Below are positions 56,290 to 64,000 of a stretch of 64,000 bases of DNA, in pieces. Under the pieces are notes generated by a model. It did not search any database. It was not told the origin of the DNA and saw only the letters and a program-made list of their open reading frames with translations. The stretch is from Kitasatospora sp. SUK 42 (GTDB lineage Bacteria > Actinomycetota > Actinomycetes > Streptomycetales > Streptomycetaceae), in NCBI RefSeq assembly GCF_015776785.2, contig NZ_LFMD02000007.1, positions 1,083,635 to 1,147,634 of the forward strand. Direction: 5' to 3'. The translations under genes and the position numbers were made by a program. Every line of letters starts with the position of its first letter. Positions within the stretch are counted from its first letter, which is position 1.

Positions 56290-57444
56290 TCAGCGCGCGG
56301 CCGCCGGGGGCGGGGTGAGTCCGGCGCAGCCGCGCAGGCCGTCCCGGCGCTTGAGGGCGGCATCGGCGGCGGCGCCGGTGACCGGCTGCGGGATGCCCTT
56401 GTCGTCGATGGTGGCCGGGGCGAAGGACTCGCCGGCGACCTTTCCGTCGGCGGTGAGGGTGAGGGTGGTGACGCCGGTCTCGTTGGAGTTGGCGTAGTTG
56501 GAGGTGCCGTACCAGAGGAAGTTGCCGAAGCCGTACCCGATGTAGGTGCCGCCGAGCATGCCGGAGCCGACCATGGTGTGGGCGTGTGTGCCGACCACGG
56601 CGGTGGCCCCTGCGGCGGCGAGCTTCTTGGCGATGGCGGTCTGCGGGCCGGTCGGGCAGGCCTTGCCCTCCTCGCCCCAGTGCAGGTAGACGAGCACGAC
56701 CGGGGCCTGCCGCTTGGCCTCCTGCACGGCCGACACCAGTGCGGGGACGTCCAGCGCCGAGGCGATGCCGGGCTTGTTGGCACCTGCCCGCCACTTCTGG
56801 TTGGTGATGTCCTCGACCTGGCTGGCGGCGACCACGGCGACCTTCGCCCCGCGCACGGTCGTCACGTACGGGGCGTACGCCTCCTTGGCGTTGTGCCCGA
56901 CGCCGACCACCGGGATCGGCGAGGAGTCCTTGGCGGCGAGGGTGTCGGTGAGGCCGTCGGCGCCGAAGTCCACGGCGTGGTTGTTGGCCATCGAGACGAC
57001 GTCGACGCCCGATTCCTTGAGCACGGACAGCGCCTTGGGCGAGGTGCGGAAGGTGTACGTCTTCGGCTCCGGCGCGCCGCGCCCGGTGATCGCGGTCTCC
57101 AGGTTGAGGACGGACAGGTCGGCGTCGGCGAGGGTGCGGGAGATCGGGCCGAGCGCCGGTTCGGGGGCCCGGACGGAGAGCCTGGCCTGGGTGCGGCCCT
57201 CGAAGTGGACGTCCCCGGCGAAGGCGACGGTGATGGTGCCGTCCGGGCGGGGCGCGGCGCTCTTGGAGGGGGCCGCGCCCGATGCCGCACCCGATGCCGG
57301 AGCCGTGCCGGAGGCCGTGGCGGGCGGGGCGGCCGCACCGCCGGAGGGCCCGGCGGCGGAGCCGGGGGCCGGGTCGTCGGGCCCACAGGCGGTGACGGCG
57401 GTCAGCCCGACGAACAGCGCGACGGCGGCCGCGGCACGGCGCAT
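56290..57444 (-). CDS. CapA-family lipoprotein
   Basis: 384 aa; start at 57444 with CCGGGGGGA upstream and a lipoprotein signal (MRRAAAAVALFVGLTAVTAC, Cys at residue 20). An Ala/Gly/Pro tether runs to about residue 65. The CapA/PGA_cap metallophosphatase-like domain follows: TITVAFAGDVHFEG, DLSVLNLETAITGRG, GVDVVSMANNHAVDFGADGL, VYLHWGEEG, VVGTHAHTMVGSG, GYGFGNFLWY. Such proteins are linked to poly-gamma-glutamate or other envelope polymers, but most stand-alone ones have no known substrate. No capB/capC neighbour is present. Confidence 0.87.
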   Translation of the reverse strand: MRRAAAAVALFVGLTAVTACGPDDPAPGSAAGPSGGAAAPPATASGTAPASGAASGAAPSKSAAPRPDGTITVAFAGDVHFEGRTQARLSVRAPEPALGPISRTLADADLSVLNLETAITGRGAPEPKTYTFRTSPKALSVLKESGVDVVSMANNHAVDFGADGLTDTLAAKDSSPIPVVGVGHNAKEAYAPYVTTVRGAKVAVVAASQVEDITNQKWRAGANKPGIASALDVPALVSAVQEAKRQAPVVLVYLHWGEEGKACPTGPQTAIAKKLAAAGATAVVGTHAHTMVGSGMLGGTYIGYGFGNFLWYGTSNYANSNETGVTTLTLTADGKVAGESFAPATIDDKGIPQPVTGAAADAALKRRDGLRGCAGLTPPPAAAR

Positions 57445-57561
57445 GAGTGGTTCCCCCCGGATTCGACGCAAGAGCGGTCAGCCTACGCCACCACTTCGCC
57501 ACCACTTCATCCCGTACCCACAACATTCCGGACACACATGGGTGGTACGGCGGCCCCACCC

Positions 57562-57633
57562 GGCACCACTGGCACCACTGGCACCACTGGCACTAATGGC
57601 CCACCCGGCACCACTGGCCCATCCGGCCCACTC
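57562..57633 (+). repeat. 9-bp tandem repeat upstream of the stress-protein gene
   Basis: Eight 9-bp units based on GGCACCACT lie 100-170 bp before the start codon. In the frame of the downstream gene they would read as collagen-like Gly-X-Y triplets. Confidence 0.8.
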
Positions 57634-57732
57634 CCCGCGCCCCACCCGGCCACCGTGTCCCTGGCGCCCCGGCCGGGCGGCGCGCAGCGTGGAGAGGAGG
57701 CCGCAGGCTCACGCCGGAGGTGGTGGTACGTG

Positions 57733-58488
57733 ATGACCGGCATGCAACCCGCCCCCGGCCGGGCGCGCCGGATCGTGGTCGGGGTCGACGGATCGGAGCC
57801 ATCGAAGGCGGCACTGCGCTGGGCGGTCGGCCAGGCGGTCCTCACCGGTGCCACCGTGCACGCGGTGGCGGCCTGGGAGTACCCGTCGCTGTACGGCTGG
57901 TTCGCCCCGATGGCGGACGAGGGCTTCGAGCAGGCCGCCCAGCGGACCCTCACCGCCGAGGTCAACGAGGTCGTCGGCCCGCAGCGCCCGGTGACGGTCC
58001 GGGAGTCCCTGGTGCTCGGGCACGCCGCGGAGGTGCTGCTGGAGGCGGCCGAGGACGCGGACCTGCTGGTGCTGGGCAGCCGCGGCCGGGGCACCTTCGC
58101 CCGGACGCTGCTCGGCTCGGTGTCCACCCGCTGCGCGGTGCACGGGGTCTGCCCGGTGGTGATCGTCCGCGCCGACGGGACGGCCACCACCGGGCCTGCC
58201 CCGGAGGCCGCGGCGGAGCGGGCGGGGCAGGGCGAGGGGGCCGTCCGCACCAAGGACTGGCAGCTCAGCCTGCACGTGGTCGAGGACCGGGACACCACCC
58301 GGGTGCACGCGGTGCTGGACGCCGACGGCACGGTGCTGCACAGCGACTCCCTCGCCCGCCGCAACCCCCGGGACACCCCGGCCCCGGCGGTCGGCGACGA
58401 GTTCGCCGTCGGCCGCGCCCTGGTCGACCTCGGGCACCAGTTGCTGCGCGCCGGCGTCCACAGCGCCACCGGCCCGGCCGAGGAATGA
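57733..58488 (+). CDS. Universal stress protein fused to a DUF1876 domain
   Basis: 251 aa. The ATG at 57733 (or the GTG just before it) follows CGGAGG. Residues about 12-150 are a Usp domain with RRIVVGVDGSEPSKAALRWA and the ATP-binding GSRGRGTFARTLLGSVS. Residues about 175-245 match DUF1876: WQLSLHVVEDRDTTRVHAVL, GDEFAVGRALVDLGHQLL. The combination links a nucleotide-binding stress protein to a small double-stranded-RNA-binding-like fold of unknown function. An in-frame ATG at 57538 would add a Gly-X-Y repeat but has no ribosome-binding site. Confidence 0.85.
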   Translation: MTGMQPAPGRARRIVVGVDGSEPSKAALRWAVGQAVLTGATVHAVAAWEYPSLYGWFAPMADEGFEQAAQRTLTAEVNEVVGPQRPVTVRESLVLGHAAEVLLEAAEDADLLVLGSRGRGTFARTLLGSVSTRCAVHGVCPVVIVRADGTATTGPAPEAAAERAGQGEGAVRTKDWQLSLHVVEDRDTTRVHAVLDADGTVLHSDSLARRNPRDTPAPAVGDEFAVGRALVDLGHQLLRAGVHSATGPAEE

Positions 58489-58556
58489 GCGCCGATCGCG
58501 GCCGGTAGGGGATGCTGAACCGCGACGCCCCGAGCCGGAGGAGCCGCACCCCGCCC

Positions 58557-59864
58557 ATGGAACCGACGCCCCAGACCCCCTCGCCGCACGTGCCGGACCC
58601 GCCGTCCGCGACTCCGGCCCCGGCACCACCAGCGACACCGACCGCGACACCACCCGCGACACCGACACCGACCGCGACGCCGACCGCCCCCGACTTCACC
58701 CCCGCCGAACGCGCCCGCGGCCGCGCGCTGCGCCGCGCCCAGCTGCCGTGGGCGCTCGGCGGCCGCCTGGCCGACCTGGCGCTGACCCTGCTGCTCGGCC
58801 TCACCCCGGTCGGCGCCGCCCTGGTCACCGCCACCGGCCGCTGGTTCGGCGGTTCCCGGACGGCCGAGGTGCTGGCGGGCGCGGCGGCCCTGGTGGTGCT
58901 CGGCCAGGCGTTGCGGCTGCCGTTCGGCGCCGGGGCGCGGTCCGTCCGGGCCCGGTACGGGCTGGTGACCCAGGGCTGGGCCGGCTGGGCGGTGGACGCT
59001 GCGCGCTCGCTCGGGCTCACCCTCGTCCTCGTGCTCCCGCTCGGACTGGGCCTGTTCGCGCTGACCGGCTGGTCGCCGCGGCACTGGTGGCTGCCGGCGG
59101 CGGGTGCGGCGGCCCTGCTGACGGTCGCCCTCTCCTTCCTCCACCCGCTGCTGATCGAACCGGTGTTCAACCGCTTCACCCCGATGCCGCCGGGCGAGCT
59201 GCGCACCGCCCTGATGGCCCTGGCGGAGCGGGACGGCGTGCGCGTGCGGGACGTCCTGGTGGCGGACGCCTCCCGGCGGACCACCGCACTGAACGCGTAC
59301 GTCTCCGGGCTGGGCGCGACCCGCCGGATCGTCGCGTACGACACCCTGCTGTCGACCGCCGCGCCGCGCGAGGTGGAGCTGGTGGTGGCGCACGAGCTGG
59401 GGCACGTCAAGCACCGCGACGTGCCGGTGGGCACCGCGCTGGGTGCGGTCGGCGCGGCCGTCGCGGTGGCGGTCCTCGGGCTGCTGAGCACCTGGCGCCC
59501 GCTGCTGGACGTGGCCGGGGCGAGCGACGCGGCCGATCCCCGGGCACTGCCGCTGCTGGCGGCGCTCGCGGCGCTGCTGGGCGCGCTGTCGGGGCCGGCC
59601 CAGTGCGCGGTGAGCCGCCGGATCGAGGCCAGGGCGGACCGTCACGCGCTCGAACTGACCGGGGATCCCGAGCAGTTCGTGGCGATGCAGCGCAGACTGG
59701 CACTGGCGAACGTCTCGGATGTCGACCCGCCGCGGGTGCTTGAGCTACTGTTCGCCACTCACCCGAGTGCGACCCGCCGGATCGCGGCCGCCCGCGCCTG
59801 GCAGGCCGGGCCGGGGCGGAAGGCCGCCGCAGGGCGCGCGATGCCAGGCGAATCCGTTGTATAG
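58557..59864 (+). CDS. M48-family (Ste24/HtpX-like) membrane metalloprotease
   Basis: 435 aa from the ATG at 58557 (GGAGGAG 13 nt upstream); an ATG at 58512 is possible. A Pro/Thr-rich N-terminal 45 residues precede several membrane segments (LALTLLLGLTPVGAALV, VLAGAAALVVLGQAL, LGLTLVLVLPLGLGLFAL, AALLTVALSFLHPLL). The protease core has VAHELGHVKHRD (HExxH) and the third zinc ligand in RIEARADRHALEL, plus the family motif TALNAYVSGLGATRRIVAYDTLL. It should cleave membrane or membrane-near proteins. The operator of the next gene overlaps its 3' end. Confidence 0.88.
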   Translation: MEPTPQTPSPHVPDPPSATPAPAPPATPTATPPATPTPTATPTAPDFTPAERARGRALRRAQLPWALGGRLADLALTLLLGLTPVGAALVTATGRWFGGSRTAEVLAGAAALVVLGQALRLPFGAGARSVRARYGLVTQGWAGWAVDAARSLGLTLVLVLPLGLGLFALTGWSPRHWWLPAAGAAALLTVALSFLHPLLIEPVFNRFTPMPPGELRTALMALAERDGVRVRDVLVADASRRTTALNAYVSGLGATRRIVAYDTLLSTAAPREVELVVAHELGHVKHRDVPVGTALGAVGAAVAVAVLGLLSTWRPLLDVAGASDAADPRALPLLAALAALLGALSGPAQCAVSRRIEARADRHALELTGDPEQFVAMQRRLALANVSDVDPPRVLELLFATHPSATRRIAAARAWQAGPGRKAAAGRAMPGESVV

Positions 59865-59872
59865 TGCAACAA
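59857..59872 (+). promoter_or_regulatory. Operator/-10 region of the MarR gene
   Basis: TTGTATAGTGCAACAA has TTGT...ACAA dyad symmetry and contains TATAGT, a good -10 box. It lies 24 bp before the MarR start and overlaps the stop region of the protease gene. Probably an autoregulatory site. Confidence 0.6.
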
Positions 59873-59895
59873 ATCTCGAGGAGAACAGGAACGCC

Positions 59896-60318
59896 GTGCC
59901 CGGCCGCCAGTCGTCCATCGACACCATCCAGCGCGAGCTGACCGCCTTCGCCCGCCGTGCCCGGCACAAGGCCTCCCAGCTGCACCCCGACCTCTCCCTG
60001 GTCACGTACAGCATCCTCGACCTGATCACCGAGCGCGGCGGCTGCCGGGCCGCCGACGTGGCCGCGCACTTCATGCTCGACAAGTCCACCGTCAGCCGCC
60101 AGGTCACCGCCCTGGAGAGGCTCGGCCTGCTGCGCCGCGAGGCCGACCCGGACGACCAGCGCGGCCAGATCCTGCGGGCCACCGAGGCCGGACTGACCCT
60201 GCTGCGGGACGCCAACGAGCAGCGGCGCCTGGCCTTCACCGCCCGCTTCACCGACTGGTCCGACGAGGACGTCGCCCGCTTCGCCGCCTACCTGGCCCGC
60301 TACGGCACGGAGGGCTGA
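59896..60318 (+). CDS. MarR-family transcriptional regulator
   Basis: 140 aa; GTG at 59896 with AGGA upstream. Winged helix: LSLVTYSILDLITERGGCRAADVAAHF, LDKSTVSRQVTALERLGLL, then the wing DPDDQRGQILRATEAG. It probably controls its own promoter at 59857-59872 and perhaps neighbours; the ligand is unknown. A membrane phosphatase gene follows 91 bp downstream. Confidence 0.9.
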   Translation: MPGRQSSIDTIQRELTAFARRARHKASQLHPDLSLVTYSILDLITERGGCRAADVAAHFMLDKSTVSRQVTALERLGLLRREADPDDQRGQILRATEAGLTLLRDANEQRRLAFTARFTDWSDEDVARFAAYLARYGTEG

Positions 60319-60409
60319 GGCCGGGCCGCCGCCCACCCGGGGTGCGGCCCGGGGCCGCCCGGGGCCGCCCGGGGTGCGCCACCCCGCCCCCACGGTGTAC
60401 AGAGGAAAC

Positions 60410-61630
60410 GTGCCCCTCCGGCAGCCTCCCGACGAGCAGCGTCCCACCGAGTCCCGTCGCCGCACGCGCCGCCGACACTGGCGGCTCGACCGCCGCGCGC
60501 TGACGGCGCTGCCGCTCGCGCTGATCATCCTGATCACCGTCGTCGACATCCTCTCCCCGCCGCAGATCCACCTCGGCCCGCTGCTGATCGTCGCCCCCGC
60601 CCTCACCGCCTCCCTCGCCGGCGCCCGGGCCACCGCCGGGGTCGCGGTGCTCGCGCTGGCCGCGCTCACCGTCATCGGCTTCGTCCGGGACGGGCTGACC
60701 AGCGCCAACATCGAGACCCAGCTGGGCGCGCAGGTCGTCGTCTCGACACTGATCATCGGCCTGCGGGCGCTGCGCGACCGGCACGAGCGCGAACTGGCCC
60801 GGGTCCGCTCGGTCTCCGAGGCCGCCCAACGGGTACTGCTGCGCCCGCTGCCGGAACGGATCGGGCCGCTGCGCCTGTCCTCCGTCTACCTGGCCGCCGA
60901 GGCCGAGGCGCAGGTCGGCGGCGACCTGTACGCGGCGGCCCGCACCGCCACGGGCACCCGGCTGCTGGTCGGCGACGTGCGCGGCAAGGGCCTGTCCTCG
61001 CTCGGCGACGCGGCCCTGCTGCTCGGCGCCTTCCGCGCCGCCGCGCACCTGCACACCGACCTGCCGGCACTGGCCGCCTACCTGGACGGCAGCGTCTGTT
61101 GGGACCTCGCCCAGCTCGCCGAACAGTCCCGGCAGTCCCAGCAGTCCCGGGATTCGCGGCAGCCCAGGCGGTCCCGGGAGTCCGGCCGCCCCGAGGACGA
61201 CGGCGCCCCCGACGAGGGTGGCGAGTCCTTCATCACCGCCGTCCTGCTCGACATCCCCGACGACGGCACGCCCGTGCGCCTGATCGACTGCGGCCACCCG
61301 CCCCCGCTGCTGCTGCGCCCCGAGGGCATCGTCACCCTCGCTGCCCGCCACCCCGCGCCCCCGCTCGGCCTCGGCGAGCTCGCCCCGGTGGAGTACGAGG
61401 TGGAGACCTTCCCGTTCCGGCCCGGCGACCGGCTGCTGATCTACACCGACGGCGTGATCGAGGCCCGGGACGCCCAGCGCCGGTTCTACCCGCTCACCGA
61501 GCGGGTCGCCGCCTGGCAGTCCGACCACCCCACCGCCCTGCTGCACCGCCTGCACCACGACCTGCTCGCCCACGTCGGCGGGCGGCTGGACGACGACGCG
61601 GCGATGGTGCTGGTCGAGCGGCTGCCGTGA
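60410..61630 (+). CDS. Membrane PP2C/SpoIIE-family phosphatase
   Basis: 406 aa; GTG at 60410 with AGAGGAAAC upstream. An Arg-rich start is followed by three membrane segments (ALTALPLALIILITVVDIL, LGPLLIVAPALTASLAG, VAVLALAALTVIGF). The SpoIIE/PP2C domain has QVGGDLYAAA and LVGDVRGKG (metal-binding Asp), FITAVLLDI, DCGHPPPLLL, IYTDGVIEARD and DDDAAMVLVERL. It should dephosphorylate anti-sigma-factor antagonists or similar proteins at the membrane. Between the second and third motifs lies a hydrophilic insert of seven Ser-ended tripeptides. Confidence 0.9.
   Translation: MPLRQPPDEQRPTESRRRTRRRHWRLDRRALTALPLALIILITVVDILSPPQIHLGPLLIVAPALTASLAGARATAGVAVLALAALTVIGFVRDGLTSANIETQLGAQVVVSTLIIGLRALRDRHERELARVRSVSEAAQRVLLRPLPERIGPLRLSSVYLAAEAEAQVGGDLYAAARTATGTRLLVGDVRGKGLSSLGDAALLLGAFRAAAHLHTDLPALAAYLDGSVCWDLAQLAEQSRQSQQSRDSRQPRRSRESGRPEDDGAPDEGGESFITAVLLDIPDDGTPVRLIDCGHPPPLLLRPEGIVTLAARHPAPPLGLGELAPVEYEVETFPFRPGDRLLIYTDGVIEARDAQRRFYPLTERVAAWQSDHPTALLHRLHHDLLAHVGGRLDDDAAMVLVERLP
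61121..61183 (+). repeat. 9-bp coding repeat in the phosphatase gene
   Basis: Seven 9-bp units (CGGCAGTCC type) encode (x-x-S/P) tripeptides within the PP2C domain linker. Confidence 0.75.
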
Positions 61631-61680
61631 GGGCGGCGTACCGGCCGGGCCGACGGGTTTCAGCCGACAGACGACGGATG

Positions 61681-61726
61681 ACAGATTTCAGATGACAGAT
61701 TTCGAAATCTGTCACCTGAAATCTGT
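61681..61726. terminator. 23-bp palindrome between convergent genes
   Basis: Two 23-bp arms (61681-61703 and 61704-61726) without a loop and with one mismatch. AT-richer than the surroundings. It shares GACGGATGACAG (61673-61684) and ATTTCAGATGACAG with the palindrome at 50.3 kb, and also lies between convergent gene ends. Confidence 0.65.
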
Positions 61727-61748
61727 TAGCCGCCCGCCGCCCCGCCGA

Positions 61749-63380
61749 CTACCCCGAGAAGTCCCAGGCCGCGAAGTCGTAGTCGTCCCACAGCGCGCGC
61801 TCGTCGTCCTTCGGCGCGTACCGGACGCTCGGTTCGAGGTCCCAGATCCGGGTGGCCCGGCTGTCCGCGGTGTAGGACGGCCAGCCCGGCTCACCCCGGC
61901 GGGCGAAGTCGGACCAGGCCCCCATCATCCGGTCGGACAGCCGGGCGAGGGCCGGCCCCTGCTCGGCGACGGTCTGGGCACCGCGCGGGAAGCTGCTCAG
62001 GTCCAGGCCTCCGAAGACGAAGGGCAGCTCCAGCGTGTGCATCGCGCCGAGGTTCTGGGCGGCCGGGAGCCCGGGCACGTAGGGCACGTGCCAGTCGAAC
62101 TGGTAGACGTAGGTGGGCCGCCAACGGGACTGCGCCTCGGCCAGGCGCAGGGTGGGCACCCGCTCGGTCTGGTCGGTGATCATCGCGTTGACCACCCGCC
62201 CCTCGGCCAGCCCGGGGCGGTTCGCCGCGTAGTGGTCGTACATCTCCTGCCTGCGGCCCGCCAGGACCGGCGGCAGGCTGCGGTACGCGCTCAGCGGCAG
62301 GTCCAGCACCCTGGGGTTGAACAGCGCCCAGTAGTCGGTCTCGTTCTCCGTGGTGCCGGTCATCACGTCGACGTGCCGGGCGCTGCCGGCCGCGATCCGC
62401 TCGACCACCGGCCCGGGCACCAGCGAACCGTCGATGAACGGGCCGAAGAAGACGGCGGCCGCCGGCCCGGAGAGCCCGCCCTGCGCCCGCTCCTGGAGCT
62501 CCAGGACCTCCCGGGTGGAGAGCCGGTCGAGGTCCGCGACCGACCGGATGCCGCCGGTGGTGAGGATGTGCTCGGCGGTGCGCCGCGCGGCGGCCGCGGT
62601 GTGCACCAGGTAGCCCGGCCCGCTCTCGACGATGGCGCGCCGGAACAACCGCTCGGGGTGGTCGCCGGCCAGCAGGGCGCTGATCGAGATGGCGCCCGCC
62701 GACTGCCCGAAGACGGTGACCTCGCCCGGGTTCCCGCCGAAGGCCGCGATGTGCCGGCGGACCCAGGCCAGCGCGGCCGCCTCGTCGCGCAGCCCGTTGT
62801 TGCCGGAGCCCGCGTAGGCCGGGTCGAGCGAGCCGAGTTCCGTCCAGCCCAGGATGCCGAGGCGGTAGTCGAGGTTCACCACGACCGCGTCGCCCCGGAC
62901 GGCCAGCCGTCCGCCGTCGAAGACCTGCCCGGCGGCGGCACCGAGTTCGTCCGCGCCGCCGTGCAGGAACACCATGACGGGCTTGGGGGCACCGCCGGTG
63001 CGCGGTGCCCACACGTTGAGGTGCAGGCAGTCCTCGACGCCGTCCCCGCCGACGCTCAGGTCCTCCGGGCAGCCGGGCTTGAGCGCGGTGGCCCCGAGCG
63101 TGCCGTGCCAGGGCTCGACCGGCCGGGGCGGTCGGAACCGGTTCGACCCGGTCGGGGGTGCCGCGTACGGCACACCGAGGTAGGCACAGCGGCCGTCCTG
63201 CGCCACGCCCTGGACCCGGCCGAGCGAGGTCGTGGCGCGGCAGCCGGGCGCCGTCACCCCGTCGGCCGCCCCCGCCGCCCCTGTCTGTACGGCGGCCCCG
63301 GCCGGTACCGCGGGGAGCAACGCCAGCAGCAGTGCCGCCGTGGCCGTCACCGCCCTGACCCACCGTTTCGCCGTGTGCAC
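61749..63380 (-). CDS. Secreted type-B carboxylesterase/lipase
   Basis: 543 aa. The GTG at 63380 (AAGGTGG upstream) opens a Sec signal peptide (RAVTATAALLLALLPAVPAGA). Type-B esterase motifs: YLGVPYAAPPTGSNRF, EDCLHLNVWAP, VMVFLHGGAD, nucleophile elbow VTVFGQSAGAISI (Ser about residue 240), TGTTENETDYW (acidic residue region) and AMHTLELPFVFGG (His). It hydrolyses esters outside the cell; substrate unknown. The oxyanion HGGA differs from the usual HGGG/HGGAF context (HGGADELGA). Convergent with the phosphatase gene. Confidence 0.9.
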   Translation of the reverse strand: MHTAKRWVRAVTATAALLLALLPAVPAGAAVQTGAAGAADGVTAPGCRATTSLGRVQGVAQDGRCAYLGVPYAAPPTGSNRFRPPRPVEPWHGTLGATALKPGCPEDLSVGGDGVEDCLHLNVWAPRTGGAPKPVMVFLHGGADELGAAAGQVFDGGRLAVRGDAVVVNLDYRLGILGWTELGSLDPAYAGSGNNGLRDEAAALAWVRRHIAAFGGNPGEVTVFGQSAGAISISALLAGDHPERLFRRAIVESGPGYLVHTAAAARRTAEHILTTGGIRSVADLDRLSTREVLELQERAQGGLSGPAAAVFFGPFIDGSLVPGPVVERIAAGSARHVDVMTGTTENETDYWALFNPRVLDLPLSAYRSLPPVLAGRRQEMYDHYAANRPGLAEGRVVNAMITDQTERVPTLRLAEAQSRWRPTYVYQFDWHVPYVPGLPAAQNLGAMHTLELPFVFGGLDLSSFPRGAQTVAEQGPALARLSDRMMGAWSDFARRGEPGWPSYTADSRATRIWDLEPSVRYAPKDDERALWDDYDFAAWDFSG

Positions 63381-63546
63381 CCGTGCCACCTTGCGCTCCC
63401 TCCGCACGATCAGGCCCCGACGCGGCCGGGGCACGATGTCGCTTCCAGCGTGCCCGGGCGGCTGAGGGAGTGTCACCGCAGCCCGGGTGGACTTTCCGTT
63501 CTCCACCCGGGGATGGGGCGGGTGGAGGCAACGGCGGCGGCAGCGG

Positions 63547-63930
63547 TCAGTCGGCGGCGGCCGGAGGTCCGTCCAGTTCGCCCGCCCAGCGGCGGCTCCA
63601 GGCGTCCAGCGGGCCGAGGGCGGCGACCAGGGCCTCGCCGAGCGGTGTGAGGCGGTAGGCCTCGCCCTCGCGGACGAGGACCCGCGCCTCGGTCAGCTCG
63701 GCGAGCCGGACGGTCAGCACGCTGGACGACATCCGCTCGCACCGGCGCTGCAACTCCCGGAAGCCGCACGGCGATTGACTGAGCTCCCAGAGCACCCGCA
63801 GCACCCATCGGCGCCCGAGCAGGTCGAGCGCGGCCATCACCGGCCGCCCCGAGTCGGAGCCGCGTACGGGTCGGCCCGGCCGCGCCGCACCCGTCTCGGG
63901 CCACTCCGCGGAACCGTTCATCCCGCCCAT
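63547..63930 (-). CDS. HxlR-family transcriptional regulator
   Basis: 127 aa; ATG at 63930 with GGAGGA upstream. HxlR winged helix: MAALDLLGRRWVLRVLWELS, FRELQRRCERMSSSVLTVRLAELTEA, RLTPLGEALVAALGPLDAWSRRW. The conserved Cys that usually precedes the first helix is replaced (GRPVMAALD), so it is not a thiol switch of the HypR kind. A perfect inverted repeat overlapping its promoter is the likely operator. Confidence 0.88.
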   Translation of the reverse strand: MGGMNGSAEWPETGAARPGRPVRGSDSGRPVMAALDLLGRRWVLRVLWELSQSPCGFRELQRRCERMSSSVLTVRLAELTEARVLVREGEAYRLTPLGEALVAALGPLDAWSRRWAGELDGPPAAAD

Positions 63931-63945
63931 CCCCCTCCTCCTTGC

Positions 63946-63990
63946 GCTTCTGTTTCCGAAGCATCATAGTGGCGCTTCGGAAACAGAAGC
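63946..63990 (-). promoter_or_regulatory. 17-bp inverted-repeat operator of the HxlR gene
   Basis: Two arms of GCTTCTGTTTCCGAAGC (63946-63962 and, inverted, 63974-63990) flank an 11-bp centre that contains TATGAT, a -10 box on the minus strand (63969-63964). Each arm itself has GCTTC...GAAGC symmetry, suggesting two dimer sites. Confidence 0.75.
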
Positions 63991-64000
63991 ACCCTCGGGA

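Noticed and set aside
1..64000. CRISPR arrays, tRNA or rRNA genes, IS transposases, prophage genes
   Set aside because: The tandem repeats found have no spacer pattern and lie in coding frames; no tRNA-like fold, transposase or phage structural motif was recognised on either strand.

Overview
The window is very GC-rich, with high third-position GC, short or overlapping intergenic spaces, frequent GTG/TTG starts, a complete cvnABCD conservon and DtxR/DmdR-type iron boxes. This points to a streptomycete chromosome (Streptomyces or a close relative such as Kitasatospora). No rRNA, tRNA, CRISPR array, integrase or transposase was recognised. All functional calls come from reading the sequence; no database search was possible.

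Layout. 1-6.6 kb: the 3' end of an isocyanide synthase gene, a secreted aegerolysin-like protein, a FecCD-type ABC importer (ATPase, permease, lipoprotein receptor) that has no iron box, a cytosolic helical-backbone metal receptor and a lipoprotein lytic transglycosylase. 6.6-14 kb: an acidic repeat protein with a 102-bp coding repeat, a lipase-maturation-factor-like membrane protein, a GAF/PAS sensor and an acyl-CoA dehydrogenase. 14.2-18.4 kb: conservon cvnABCD, followed convergently by a MarR regulator. 18.5-31.5 kb: five translationally coupled genes on the minus strand, encoding DUF4132-like, a 1701-aa unknown, a MoxR-type AAA+ ATPase, a DUF5682-vWA fusion and a SWIM zinc-finger protein. 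They resemble the E. coli yehI/L/M/P/Q set and form the most intriguing poorly understood system here.

31.7-55.95 kb is a catecholate siderophore locus. Uptake comprises an ATPase and receptor lipoprotein, a divergent FhuB-like fused double permease, and an enterochelin-esterase-like hydrolase for iron release. Assembly and export comprise a dimodular NRPS (C-A-T-C-A-T-TE), MbtH and an MFS exporter. 2,3-Dihydroxybenzoate supply and activation come from dhbA-dhbC-dhbE-dhbB and a free-standing aryl carrier protein, followed by a truncated adenylation-domain gene. Three 19-bp iron boxes sit in front of the three divergent or start regions, including one shared by the NRPS gene and an M20 amidohydrolase gene. 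The second A domain reads as a threonine domain. The first has an acidic pocket suggesting a basic residue. The predicted product is therefore DHB-(Arg/Lys-like)-Thr, probably a cyclic trimer as in the griseobactin/streptobactin family. A small block (metallo-beta-lactamase fold, Uma2 nuclease, epimerase, membrane protein) sits inside this locus without an obvious role in it.

56-64 kb: a MITE-like repeat, a CapA-family lipoprotein, a Usp-DUF1876 stress protein, an M48 protease, a MarR regulator with an operator-like site, a membrane PP2C/SpoIIE phosphatase, a secreted type-B carboxylesterase, and an HxlR regulator with a 17-bp inverted-repeat operator.

Two themes cut across the window. In-frame minisatellites of 9, 15, 18 and 102 bp lie at protein termini or linkers in at least eight genes. 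Two related AT-richer palindromes (50.3 and 61.7 kb) each lie between convergent gene ends.
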